64,000 nucleotides of DNA, taken from the NCBI RefSeq assembly GCF_000317105.1, contig NC_019693.1, positions 4,961,227 through 5,025,226 of the forward strand. Reading direction: 5' to 3'. The notes beneath the pieces are model-generated. The model worked only from the letters and a program-made list of their open reading frames with translations. It had not been told where the DNA came from and did no database searches. The position numbers and the translations under genes were made by a program. The stretch comes from Oscillatoria acuminata PCC 6304 (GTDB lineage Bacteria > Cyanobacteriota > Cyanobacteriia > Cyanobacteriales > Laspinemataceae). Below are positions 8,301-19,700 of this stretch, piece by piece. The first letter of the stretch is position 1. The number at the start of each line of letters is the position of its first letter.

Positions 8301-8783
8301 GGTGAGATAGGGATTTTCCCAGTCTCCCCAGATGCCATACCGTTTGAAACTCTCTTTTTGTTCTTCAACGGTTTTTAGGGCAAATTCTTGGGCTTTTTGG
8401 CGCAATGTTAAGGGCGTCAGGTTTTGACGTTCCTTGGATTTCATGGCTTGTAGCACTTTCAGTTCGATAGGCAAGCCATGACAATCCCAACCGGGGACAT
8501 AGCGGACTTGATGGCCGCGCAGCAACTTATACTTGTTGATGATGTCTTTGAGGACTTTGTTGAGGGCGTGTCCCATGTGGAGGGACCCGTTGGCGTAGGG
8601 CGGCCCATCATGAAGGATGAACAATTCACCGGGATTGTTCTGTGACAGGCGTTCATAGATTTGATGATCGGCCCAAAATTTCTGGAGTTCGGGTTCGCGT
8701 TTGACGGCGTTGGCCCTCATGTCAAAGCCTGTTTTGGGCAGGTTGACGGTATCTTTATACGTTTTTGCTTCGGTCACAGCCAA
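5340..8783 (-). CDS. ileS: Isoleucyl-tRNA synthetase with CAAD membrane-anchor domain
   Basis: A 1147-residue class I synthetase that charges tRNA-Ile. Visible signatures: HIGH-type motif HMGH in [15 protein letters not shown] (~residues 60-75), an editing domain ([10 protein letters not shown]), KMSKS (~612), the anticodon-binding helical domain, and a C-terminal zinc finger with CDRCW and CDRC (~1117-1146). Normal IleRS is ~930-960 residues. The extra ~190 residues (~905-1095) form a Thr/Pro/Glu-rich linker and a CAAD domain with two hydrophobic helices ([19 protein letters not shown] and [18 protein letters not shown]). CAAD is a cyanobacterial appended domain known to anchor synthetases to thylakoid membranes. 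Here it is inserted between the anticodon-binding domain and the zinc finger. The gene appears monocistronic. Confidence 0.95.
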   Translation of the reverse strand: MAVTEAKTYKDTVNLPKTGFDMRANAVKREPELQKFWADHQIYERLSQNNPGELFILHDGPPYANGSLHMGHALNKVLKDIINKYKLLRGHQVRYVPGWDCHGLPIELKVLQAMKSKERQNLTPLTLRQKAQEFALKTVEEQKESFKRYGIWGDWENPYLTLKPEYEAAQIGVFGKMVLKGYIYRGRKPVHWSPSSQTALAEAELEYPEGHTSRSIYAAFQITKLADTASDLKAYMKQLWVGIWTTTPWTIPGNLAVSVNPQLEYAVVETAADYEPASGKFLIVAAELVDRLSETLGTSLTVKAKIKGKDLEGCEYKHPLCDRTSPVVIGGDYVTTESGTGLVHTAPGHGLEDYQVGQRYGLPILAPVDGNGNFTEEAGEFAGLNVLDEGNTAVIEALKTAKSLLKEEPYVHKYPYDWRTKKPTIFRATEQWFASVDGFREEAMKAISEVKWVPAQGENRIKGMVSERSDWCISRQRSWGVPIPVFYEEETGEPLMTEETIAHVQAIVAEKGSDAWWELPIEDLLPEPYRSNGKTYRKGTDTMDVWFDSGSSWAAVVGGREELRYPADLYLEGSDQHRGWFQSSLLTSVANNSIAPYKSVLTHGFVLDENNRKMSKSLGNVVDPATIINGGSNQKQEPPYGADVLRLWVSSVDYSSDVPIGKNILKQLSDVYRKIRNTARFLLGNLEDFDPAKDAVPYEELPELDRYMLHRMTEIFAEVTDAFESYQFFRFFQTVQNFCVVDLSNFYLDIAKDRLYISAVDAKRRRSCQTVLAIALENLAKAVAPVLCHIAEDIWQNLPYPTPYNSVFEAGWVQVEDHWKQPELAKTWQTLRQLRGEVNQVLEKARQDKAVGSSLEAKLLLYVEDVKLRQTLQNLNPARSVGTVPTTTTVANPPEETKGSATIANIPEETTQETTATPPSPEDIPQWQQLLNAALAVMAELPRYLGVFFSDYRRPLLSVGLIVSATVSTIVLGAIVDAIADFPLLPGLLELIGIGYSGWFVNRYVLRANNRQELTDTIASVSNYVLGKTQTDAAIDALEAFEEAMEEAIHPVTVPSPTPGVAVSQSVGNGVDELRYLFITSQVEVLDNPQRLEALKYSAQVNGWGIGVVDAEGQKCDRCWNYSTHVGESEEDPTICDRCVAALAGEF

Positions 8784-8866
8784 ATCCTAATTATTATAGA
8801 ACAGTTTTCAGTTTATTATAAACAGGAGTTAGGTATTTTTTGGGATGTTATTCCCGGGGGAACCGG

Positions 8867-9105
8867 CAACAACCGGCGGGGGTTTGAACCCCCGCCCTGT
8901 CAAGGTGATAAATTTAATGACGAAAAATCGTTATTTCTTGGACAGGCGATCACTCTCGCGCCCCTACAAGAGGTAAATTTGATGACGAAAAATCAGGGTT
9001 TCTTGTAGGGGCGTATTGCATACGTCCAAAAGAGGGCGTATGCAATACGCCCCTACAATCTACACACCTTGACAGGGCTAGGGTTCAAACCCCCGCCGGT
9101 TGTTG
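8867..9105. mobile_element. Composite miniature inverted-repeat element
   Basis: A 41-base terminal inverted repeat (8867-8907 against 9065-9105) differs at only two positions; its inner part is GCCCTGTCAAGGTG. Inside lie a perfect 21-base inverted repeat (9004-9024 and 9037-9057, TGTAGGGGCGTATTGCATACG) and two copies of a TTTRATGACGAAAAATC block. The inner ~180 bp is the reverse complement of the element at 29157-31867 with the group II intron removed. No transposase is encoded, so it is non-autonomous. It fills most of the 410-bp gap between ileS and the diguanylate cyclase gene. Confidence 0.8.
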
Positions 9106-9193
9106 CTGTTAGGCGCTTGATTTATCCCCCGCCGGGTGTCGGTTGTTGCCCTTTCAGTCATAACCCATCCAGATGGGGAGAGGGGTCAAGGGT

Positions 9194-11785
9194 TTAGATG
9201 GGATAGCTGCCTGCGGTGACGACCCGATCGCGTCCGAGGGCTTTGGCGCGGTAGAGGGCGGTATCTGCGGCCCGAATTAGGTCATCTCCGGTGACCCCAG
9301 CGGTGGGATAGCAAGCAATTCCCAGGGAGGCGGTGATGATTCCCAATAATTCCCCGCGATGTTCTAACACGAGGTTTTTAATCGCTTCCCGGATTTGTTC
9401 GGCGCGACGATAGGTTTCTGATAAGGTGGCATCGGGTAAAATTAGGGTTAATTCTTCCCCTCCGTAGCGGCAGGCAATATCTGACCCGCGAATATTTTTC
9501 ATTAATAATTCCCCCACTTGTCGCAACACCGCATCCCCGGCATCATGGCCGAAGGTATCGTTAAAATGTTTAAAATGGTCAATGTCAATCATGACAATGC
9601 CGACGGATTGGTCTTGACGGTGGGCGCGTTGGAGTTCTCTTTCTAGGGTCTCTTCTAGGTAACGGCGATTAAACAGTCCGGTGAGGGAATCGCGAATACT
9701 TTGGGTATGGAGGGTTTCCCGGAGTTTAATATTGGCTAAGGCTAAGGCAATTTGTTCGGAAACCGTGCGGGCTAACTGTTGTTTGGCGTCGCTTAATCGT
9801 CCTTTATAACTGCAAATTAAATACAGCAATCCGGAGATTTCTCCCTGGGCCATCATGGGGATGCAGAGGGATTCCACGGGGGAAAGGTGGGAGTGTAAGT
9901 GGTCACAAAATAAGCTAAAGGGACTATTGTCTACTCGATGCGATCGCCCCCGTCGTAAAGCCCAGCATTCATGGGGGGAAAACCACGGTTTACTGCCGGG
10001 AAGTTTTCCCCAAGTGGCTACAGTTTCCACGCGATTTGTAAAAGAGTTGATCGCCGCGAGTCCCCCGGAACAGGAGGGGAATAACTGAGGCAATTTTAGC
10101 CCGATCGCTTTGTAGGCTTCTTCTAGGGTTTCACAGGCTTGCAACAATTCATTCATTTCCCCCAATAAGGCCATTTCGCGATTGCGTTGTTTGAGTTCTT
10201 CCACCCAGCGAATCAGCTTATCATTGGCTTGTTGTAAGGTAGCTTCGGCTTGCTTATCCTCGGTAATATTGCGAAAGGTGACGGTAAATCCGTCATCGAG
10301 TTTAACCGCCATCATTTTAAACCAAGCCTGGATTCCTTCATGGTTGTAATAAAATTCTAATTCTAGGGGTTCTTGGGTATTGACGACCTCAACATACCGT
10401 TGAAATAATCCAGTTTCGAGATTTCCGGGCATTTCTTGCAGCAGATATTTTCCCAGCACATCTTCCCTCCGGCGTCCGACGATTTTTTCGGCAATGGGAT
10501 TGATAGTTAGCCACTGAAAATCGATGATAGTTCCTTCAGAATTTCGGATGGCTTTGAATGCCATAATTCCATCCAAAGAACTATTTAAAACCCCCCGGAG
10601 TAAGGATTCTGAATATTGCAAGGCTTGAATTGTTTGGTAGTGTTCTGTAATATCCTGCGCCGCCCAGATTACTGAGTGATTAGACAGGGGGGAAATATTA
10701 GCTGTAAATTTCTTTTGCTGTTTCCCCAGGTTTAAAAGGTAATCAAATCGAATCGGAGTCTGGGTTTGTAGGGACTCGCGAATTGGGCCTAAAAAGGTTT
10801 CAGCTTGGGAACCGTTAAAAAAAAAGTCCAGGGTCTGGCTGATCAGTTGAGAATTTTCTTCAGATCGGTGTACAACGGGATGGGTTGGCGCTATTTTTAT
10901 GAGATTAGCCCTTTTATCAATGACTAGAATAATCTCCGTCATTGCTGCAAAAACTTTCAGAAAAATTCGGTCATTTTCTGTTAAAATTTGACGAGAATTT
11001 TGGAAGTTCATGACCGAAAAAATATCGGGAAAATTTTGAGTCAAGCAATTGCTGTCTAATGACGTTTTTCTCAAGCAACTTAAAAAGGTTAGACTCTTAG
11101 ATCTGGCAGCGGTTTTTTTCATATAGGGCATAATTTTAATTCGATGCCCGATGCGACCTTCTGGTCGCTTTTTATATCCAATTGTACTCGAATTGGACAA
11201 ACTTTTAAACTTGGAGATTAATGACTTCTTAGGGTAATTTTGAACACTGATTTCGCCCTGTTCTTGATGCTGGGCTTGAACTGAATTATTAATTATTTTG
11301 CCTGGGGGTGCCACATAAAATCGCTGTAACAGTCGAGAAGGGGTGATACAGCCGACAATTTGATGAGTTGAATCGCTGAGAACGGGAAGGTAATGAACGC
11401 CCTGCTGAAACCAATTCAAAATTGTACAAATATCGAAACAGTCTGACTCTTTAAGAGAGATGGAACACTTCTGCATGACCGCTGCAATCGGAGTTTTTTT
11501 CCAAGATTTTTCGGTCCCTAAAAACTCTAGAATATCTCGGGGCGTTAGTAAACCGATCTCGTGAGTCTCATTCATGACAAAGAGGCAGGGTTCTACTCCC
11601 TCTTGGCCCGAGAATGATTCAGCAGTCTGCTGGTAGGACGAGACTGTACTATCAGCCGACTGCCCTTGACTCTTCATTAATGCGATCGCCTCAATCAAGG
11701 GGGTATCCGCCGAAACAATCTGAACATTTCGGTCAATTGCAGATTCTATATCGAACGAACATAACAAACGATTTGCTTGAATCAT
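9194..11785 (-). CDS. Diguanylate cyclase with CBS pair, PAS and GAF domains
   Basis: An 863-residue soluble signalling protein. Residues ~15-165 form a CBS pair (ligand/adenosine-nucleotide sensing), followed by a basic, low-order stretch (~180-260), two PAS-like segments (~275-390, ~395-520; the second ends in TVTFRNITEDKQAE), a coiled linker, a GAF domain (~545-690) and a C-terminal GGDEF domain (~700-860). The active site reads GGEEL (~775), a functional variant, preceded five residues upstream by RGSD, the product-inhibition I-site. It should make c-di-GMP from two GTP with feedback control. No EAL domain and no transmembrane helix are present. Start ATG 11785 is followed directly by the first CBS motif. 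Confidence 0.9.
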   Translation of the reverse strand: MIQANRLLCSFDIESAIDRNVQIVSADTPLIEAIALMKSQGQSADSTVSSYQQTAESFSGQEGVEPCLFVMNETHEIGLLTPRDILEFLGTEKSWKKTPIAAVMQKCSISLKESDCFDICTILNWFQQGVHYLPVLSDSTHQIVGCITPSRLLQRFYVAPPGKIINNSVQAQHQEQGEISVQNYPKKSLISKFKSLSNSSTIGYKKRPEGRIGHRIKIMPYMKKTAARSKSLTFLSCLRKTSLDSNCLTQNFPDIFSVMNFQNSRQILTENDRIFLKVFAAMTEIILVIDKRANLIKIAPTHPVVHRSEENSQLISQTLDFFFNGSQAETFLGPIRESLQTQTPIRFDYLLNLGKQQKKFTANISPLSNHSVIWAAQDITEHYQTIQALQYSESLLRGVLNSSLDGIMAFKAIRNSEGTIIDFQWLTINPIAEKIVGRRREDVLGKYLLQEMPGNLETGLFQRYVEVVNTQEPLELEFYYNHEGIQAWFKMMAVKLDDGFTVTFRNITEDKQAEATLQQANDKLIRWVEELKQRNREMALLGEMNELLQACETLEEAYKAIGLKLPQLFPSCSGGLAAINSFTNRVETVATWGKLPGSKPWFSPHECWALRRGRSHRVDNSPFSLFCDHLHSHLSPVESLCIPMMAQGEISGLLYLICSYKGRLSDAKQQLARTVSEQIALALANIKLRETLHTQSIRDSLTGLFNRRYLEETLERELQRAHRQDQSVGIVMIDIDHFKHFNDTFGHDAGDAVLRQVGELLMKNIRGSDIACRYGGEELTLILPDATLSETYRRAEQIREAIKNLVLEHRGELLGIITASLGIACYPTAGVTGDDLIRAADTALYRAKALGRDRVVTAGSYPI

Positions 11786-13373
<1,588 letters not shown>

Positions 13374-13382
13374 TTAACCTGA

Positions 13383-13412
13383 GAATCATTGAACCAGTTC
13401 CTTCAATGATTC
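13383..13412 (+). terminator. Stem-loop after tocopherol cyclase
   Basis: A perfect 11-bp stem (GAATCATTGAA / TTCAATGATTC) with an eight-base loop begins 10 bases after the stop codon. No clear T-run follows, so it could be a terminator or an RNA-stabilising hairpin. Confidence 0.55.
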
Positions 13413-13771
13413 CCAGATAATTTGTTAATCTTAGGGTTAATCGTTCTGACCTTCCCAGATTTCAAGGTACTATAGTGCAGTATCCTGCTCATTAGCTGTT
13501 ACCCTGTTTGTTACAAATCAAGTCATCCATACAGTATCAATTTGAAATTGTCAAGCCTTATTTGAGAACTTTACAAATTTCTTAAACCCGAAGGGACTTA
13601 GGCAAGTTAGGTTAATAAAATTAGGGAAAACAGTAGCAAATCTGGCGGAGAACTAAACAGCCATTGCTTTGGCTATCTCTAGGCTCAAACTTCAGGAAAG
13701 AACGTCTAGGGTTTGGGTAGGCGGTGCTAGGGAACCACTAAACAATGACTCAGAAACGAGGAACCTTTGAG
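13413..13771. other. Intergenic leader of the TPS-CHAT genes
   Basis: About 360 bp without a coding frame; presumably holds the promoter of the first giant exoprotein gene. A/T-rich around 13540-13640. No recognised operator. Confidence 0.4.
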
Positions 13772-16700
13772 ATGAAAATTAAGTTGCAGACTTTACACCT
13801 TTGGGTAATCATTGCTACTCTTTTAGCCAGCTTCCTACGGAGTCAACCCGCAATTTCCCAGGTCGTTACTCCCGCTCATGACGGCACCGGGACCCAAGTC
13901 ACCCCGGAGGGAAATCACTTCCATATTCAGGGGGGACAGTTATCTAAAGATGGGGCGAATCTCTTCCACAGTTTTCAACACTTTGGTTTAACCCCAGGGC
14001 AGATTGCCAACTTTCTCTCCAATCCAGAAATTCGCAACATTTTAGGACGAGTGGTAGGCGGTGACCCTTCCTTTATTAATGGCTTAATTCAGGTATCTGG
14101 GGGCAATTCTAATTTATTTTTAGTCAATCCGGCTGGTATTTTATTTGGACTCAATGCCAGCTTAAACCTACCGGGAGATTTTTTAGCCACCACTGCCACC
14201 GGCATCGGATTGGGAGATGATCAGTGGTTAAATGTTTTGGGAGAAAATCAATGGGCGATGTTGGTGGGGGAACCCCAGCACTTCTCATTTGCGGGACTGC
14301 AACCGGGGGCCGTTGCCAATTTAGGCCATTTAACCTTACAACCGGGTTCTAACTTAACTCTCCTCGGCGGAACCGTTCTGAATGCCGGGACTCTCTCGGT
14401 TCCCGGTGGCACAATTACCCTCGCAGCAGTCCCCGGAGAGTCGGTAGTTAGCCTTTCCCAAACGGGTCATTTGCTCACGTTGAGCATAGAACGAGAGGCA
14501 TTCGCGGGAACGGCTAACTCATCTCACGCTTTACCGATGACGCCGCTTTCTTTGCCGGAACTGCTGACGGGGGGGATGGCATCTCATGCCACGGGAGTAG
14601 AAGTGCAAGCTGATGGCACGATCGCCCTCACAGGTTCTGGACCAAAAATTACTCCCGAAACCGGCACCACCATTGCCTCGGGAACCCTGGATGTCAGCAA
14701 TCACCGGAGTGAGATTCCATCGACTCAAAGCATTACTTTAGTGGGCGATCGCATTGCGGTCCTAGATGCCCAACTCGACGCATCCGGCATCACTGGTGGC
14801 GGAACCCTTAGAATCGGTGGGGAAGAACGCGGCAGGGGTGCGATCGCCAATGCCACTCACAGTTTCATCAGTGGCGAGTCCCTCATCACTGCCGATGCGC
14901 TTTCCTCCGGCAATGGCGGACGAGTGGTGATTTGGGCCGATGATACCACTGCATTTTATGGTACTATTCAGGCGAGAGGCGGGTCTCACTCCGGCAGTAA
15001 CGGCGGAACCGTGGAAGTTTCAGGCAAACAACAGTTAATCTTCCGAGGGAACATTGACCTGACTGCACCCAATGGTAATGTGGGAACTTTGCTCCTTGAC
15101 CCGGAGAATATCATCATTGTGAGTGGAAATGGGGGAACACAAGACCATGAAATTACCGATGGGACGATTCAGTTCGGGGAAGCGGGGGATACCTTTACCC
15201 TATCCGAAGTCGCACTCGAAGGAATCAGCGAGAATGCCAGCGTTATCCTAGAGGCGACCAATGATATTACCCTGCAACCGTTAGAGGATAATCGGTTAGA
15301 TTTTACCCCGGGAACTGGGGGTCTCACCTTTAAAGCGGATGCCGATGGAGATGGTATCGGCTCATTTTCCATGAGTGAGGGAGATACAATCTTCACGAAC
15401 GGACGGAATATCACGATTGAGGCAGCGGAGATTCAGGTGGGAGGGATTAATACCGCTTCCGATAACCGGAATTCCGGGGATATCAACTTAACCGCCCAGT
15501 TTGATATTCGCCTCACGGGAGGACTAACCGCTAATGCCGTAGGAATCTATAATGGGGGGAATATCACCCTCACCAGTCACGCAGGTGCAGTCGATACTCA
15601 AGCCAATTTTTTGAGTTCCTGGACAGAAGAGGGAAATGCCGGTTCAGTGACGCTGCAAGGGTTTGAAAATATTCTCACCGGACAGATTAACGCCGAGTCC
15701 AAAGGCAGCGGCATCGGGGGAAATATTACCTTGGAAAGTGCTACTGGGACGATCAATACCCAGAGGGGAGATATCTTCTCGCAGTCCAATTTGGGGGATG
15801 CCGGAGATGTGAGTTTTACCGCCTATGGAGATATCACCACCCAGAGTATCGTCTCGAATAGTGATGGGGAAGGCAGTCTGGGAAATGGGGGGAACATTAC
15901 CCTCACTAGTATCGCTGGTGCAGTCGATACGACTGCCGGCTTCATCACCTCCTGGACCGAGGAGGGAAATGCGGGTTTGGTTACCCTGGCAGCGTTTGGC
16001 GATATTCAGACGGGTATGATTGACTCCAAAGCAGCAGGTGGTGGCAATGGGGGGAATATCACCCTCACCAGTACCGCCGGGGAAATTATTGCCCGACCCA
16101 CAGCGCAGCCCACCGGGGAGCAGCCTCAGGACTTTGGATTATACTCTCGGTCAGTTTTGGGAGACTCTGGCGATGTGAGTTTGACCGCTTATGGAAATAT
16201 TATCACCAGTAATATCTATGCCGATAGTGATGGGGAAGGCAGTCTGGGGAATGGGGGGAATATTATCCTCACCAGTGAAACCGGGGCAGTCGATACCACC
16301 ACGGGTTATTTGAGTTCTTGGGGAGGGGGAGATGCGGGTTCGGTGACTCTGCAAGCCTTTGGTGATATCCTGACGGGGGTGATTGACTCCAAGGCAGCAG
16401 GCGGTGGCAATGGGGGGAATATCACCCTCACCAGTATCACGGGGGCAATCAATACGGCACCGAATGGGGCAGCGACACTAGAAGAGAATCAAGGCATCGG
16501 GTTATACTCTTTTTCAAGTTTTGGGAATTCAGGACAAGTGAGCCTCACTGCACCCGGAAATATCACCACGGGGAATATCTGGTCCGATAGTCGAGAAGGC
16601 ACTCAGGGAAATGGGGGGAATATCACCCTCACCAGTACCACGGGGGCGATCGATACGAGGGCTGGTTACCTGAGTTCTTGGGCGGGGGGAAATGCGGGTT

Positions 16701-19700
16701 CGGTGACCCTGCAAGCGTTTGGACCGATTCTCACCGGCATCATTGACTCCTATGCTCAAGGGAGTGGCACTGGGGGGGATATTACTCTAGCCAGTACCAC
16801 CGGGGCGATCGATACCTCCAGTGCTTTCTGGTTTGACTCTAGTTCGGAACAGGGAAATGCGGGAAATATTATATTTAATGCCCCGGGAGATATTTCCGTC
16901 AGCAGTATCCGGTCGTTTTCTGGAGGAAGTGGGCGCGGGGGAGATATCACCCTGGAAAGTTATACAGGAAAGATTGAAATTTCAGCAGAACTTGATTCCA
17001 GTTCGGCAACGGGATCTGGGGGAACCATCCGGATCGCGGCTTTAGGAGATATCCTCACGGGGTATGTGAGTAGTTATTCCGGAGGGGATGCATCAGGGAT
17101 TGGAGGAAATATAGAGATAACCAGTACCACGGGGGCGATTGATACAACATGGGGTTGGATTGGCGGCATCCGGAAGACGCGAGAACAGGATCAGACTCTG
17201 ACAGAAGCAGCGATCGCCTCCACGGATGATGTAACAGATCCAGATATTGCCAATACCTTTGCCGACCCCAGCACGATCGCCAATATTGATGCTTATGCCG
17301 CCCGGGGAACAGGGGGTAACGTCACCCTCACCGCAGCACAAGGAATTGTCACTCGGGATATTAGCGCCTATGGCGGGCAAAATAGCGGCAGTGTTTCCCT
17401 GGAAACCCGTTCGGGCGATATCCAAACCGGGGTAATTTTCTCCGTGTCTGAACAAGGCAATGGGGGGAACATTCGCCTCAATGCCGACAACGGCAATATT
17501 ACCACCAGTCACCTCAATACCTACGTCAATCAAGGGGGGACTGGAGGTCAGATTAATGTTACCTCCGGTGGTACATTTAATATCGGGGCCGCCACGATTA
17601 ATTCCTTCTCGACTGCTGGAATTGCCGGAGATGTGAGAATTAATGCCAATGGGGATATTATCCTCGGAGGCGATCGCAACCGCAGCGCAGTCCGGTCCCA
17701 AGGTGAACAACAGGGGGGGAATCTCTCCATCACCAGTAACACTGGGGAGATTCTCTCCTGGTTCGGCAGTTTAGACTCCTATTCCCCCGCCGGTAATGCT
17801 GGGAATGTGAACTTGTTGGCTCAAAGTGATATTTATACAAATGGAGTCTTGTCCCAAGGCCAAACTCAAGGCGGAGACATCAATCTTACCAGTACCGAAG
17901 GGGTGACTGCCACCAACTGGGGTCCGTTGCAATCCTTCTCAGAACAGGGGATTGCCGGAGATGTGAGCGTCGTGGCCCCGGGTGCAATTACCACCGGCGC
18001 TATTTTATCCCAAGGATTGCAGCAAGGGGGAAATATTACCCTCACCAGTCGCGAAGGGTTAATTGATACCAGTCGAGGGGAGTTGCGATCGCTCTCGGAT
18101 CAAGGCAGTGCAGGTCATGTTTCCATCCAGTCCGAAGGAACCCTCACTACCGGCAGCATTTTCTCCCAAGGCGATCGGGCAGGGGGGGATATTAACCTGA
18201 TTAGCAATAGTGTCAATAGCATCGAAGTCCAAGGAGAATTAGAAACCTTGAGTAATCGCGGCATGGCAGGAAATGTCTATCTTTATTCCCCGGGTAATAT
18301 TCGCACCACCAGCATCCTCTCTCAAGGATTAATGCGGGGTGGAAATATCACTATCACCTCCACGGAAGGCGCAATTTTTAATCGCGGTGATTTGAACTCC
18401 TATTCTGAACAGGGAACCGCTGGAAAAATTATTTTAGATGCGTCAGGAGAGATTTCTACCCATGCGATCGCCTCCTATGGATGGATTGAAAGTGGAGATG
18501 TGCAGTTAACCAGTCAAAATTTGGGCATCACCACGGGGAATATTACTACCCTAGCTGACAACGGACCGACTGGTAATATTATCATTACCGCCCCAGGATT
18601 TGCAGGGGATATTTTTACAGGAAATCTCAGTGCGATCGGGACTGCTGCGGGCAGTATTATTAATACAGCCGGGGGCAATTTAGTCAGTGGAGACCAAACC
18701 ATTAGTTCCAGTGGAGATAATACCGGAGAGATTATCAATACCGTGGAAGGGGATGCCACCATTGGCGACCAAACTATCACTGCTGGGGGTGATAATACCG
18801 GCAGCATTACCAATACCATTGACGGGGATGCCACCATTGGCGACCAAACTATCACTGCCGGAGGTGATAATACTGGCAGCATTACCAATACCATTGGCGG
18901 CGATGCTACTATTGGCGACCAAACCATTTCTGCCGGAGGTGATAATACTGGGAATATTACCAATACCATTGGCGGCGATGCTACGATTGGCGACCAAACT
19001 ATCACTGCCGGAGGGGATAATACTGGCAGCATTACCAATACCATTGGCGGGGATGCTACTATTGGAATTCAGGATATTAATGCCGAAGGGGACAATTTTG
19101 GAAAGATTGTTAACACGATAGAAGGAGAAGGGACTATTACCGCCCAAGGCACTTCAGCAGGAGGAATCAACCTGGGGGAAATCATTAATAATGCGGAAGC
19201 GTTAACGGTGATTCAAACCAGCCAAACCCCCTCACAAACCCTGGAATTAAATCAGGATACTGCTGCTAAAATTTCTCAAAACTTGACTGCCATTCAGGGG
19301 AATGTGATCGGAACCAGTGGTTCCCAGGCGATCGCCTTGTTGGAACAAAATCGAACGCAAGAATATGAGGACTATTTCGGACGGGACCTCTCCAGTCAAG
19401 CGGTGAGTCCCGCATCGGTGCGAGATGCTTTGAGTGCGATCGCCCGTCAAACTGGCAACCGTTCAGCGGTGATATATATCAACGCCCTAGCGGATGAATT
19501 AGAGTTGCTCGTTTTCACCCCAGAAGGGGAACCGATTCGCAAAACCGTCCCCAACTTACCGCGTCAAGACGTGATCGACTTAGCCATCCAGTTTCGGCAA
19601 ATCCTCACAAATCCTCGCTATCAGGGAAGTCCAGTTTATTTAAAATCCGCCCAACAATTGTATCAATGGCTGATTGCCCCAGTCGCCTCAGAACTAGAAG

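Noticed and set aside
18514-19147. Long minus-strand frames opposite the 25-residue repeats
   Set aside because: They exist because the 75-bp repeat keeps all frames open; the plus-strand frame carries the signal peptide and domains.
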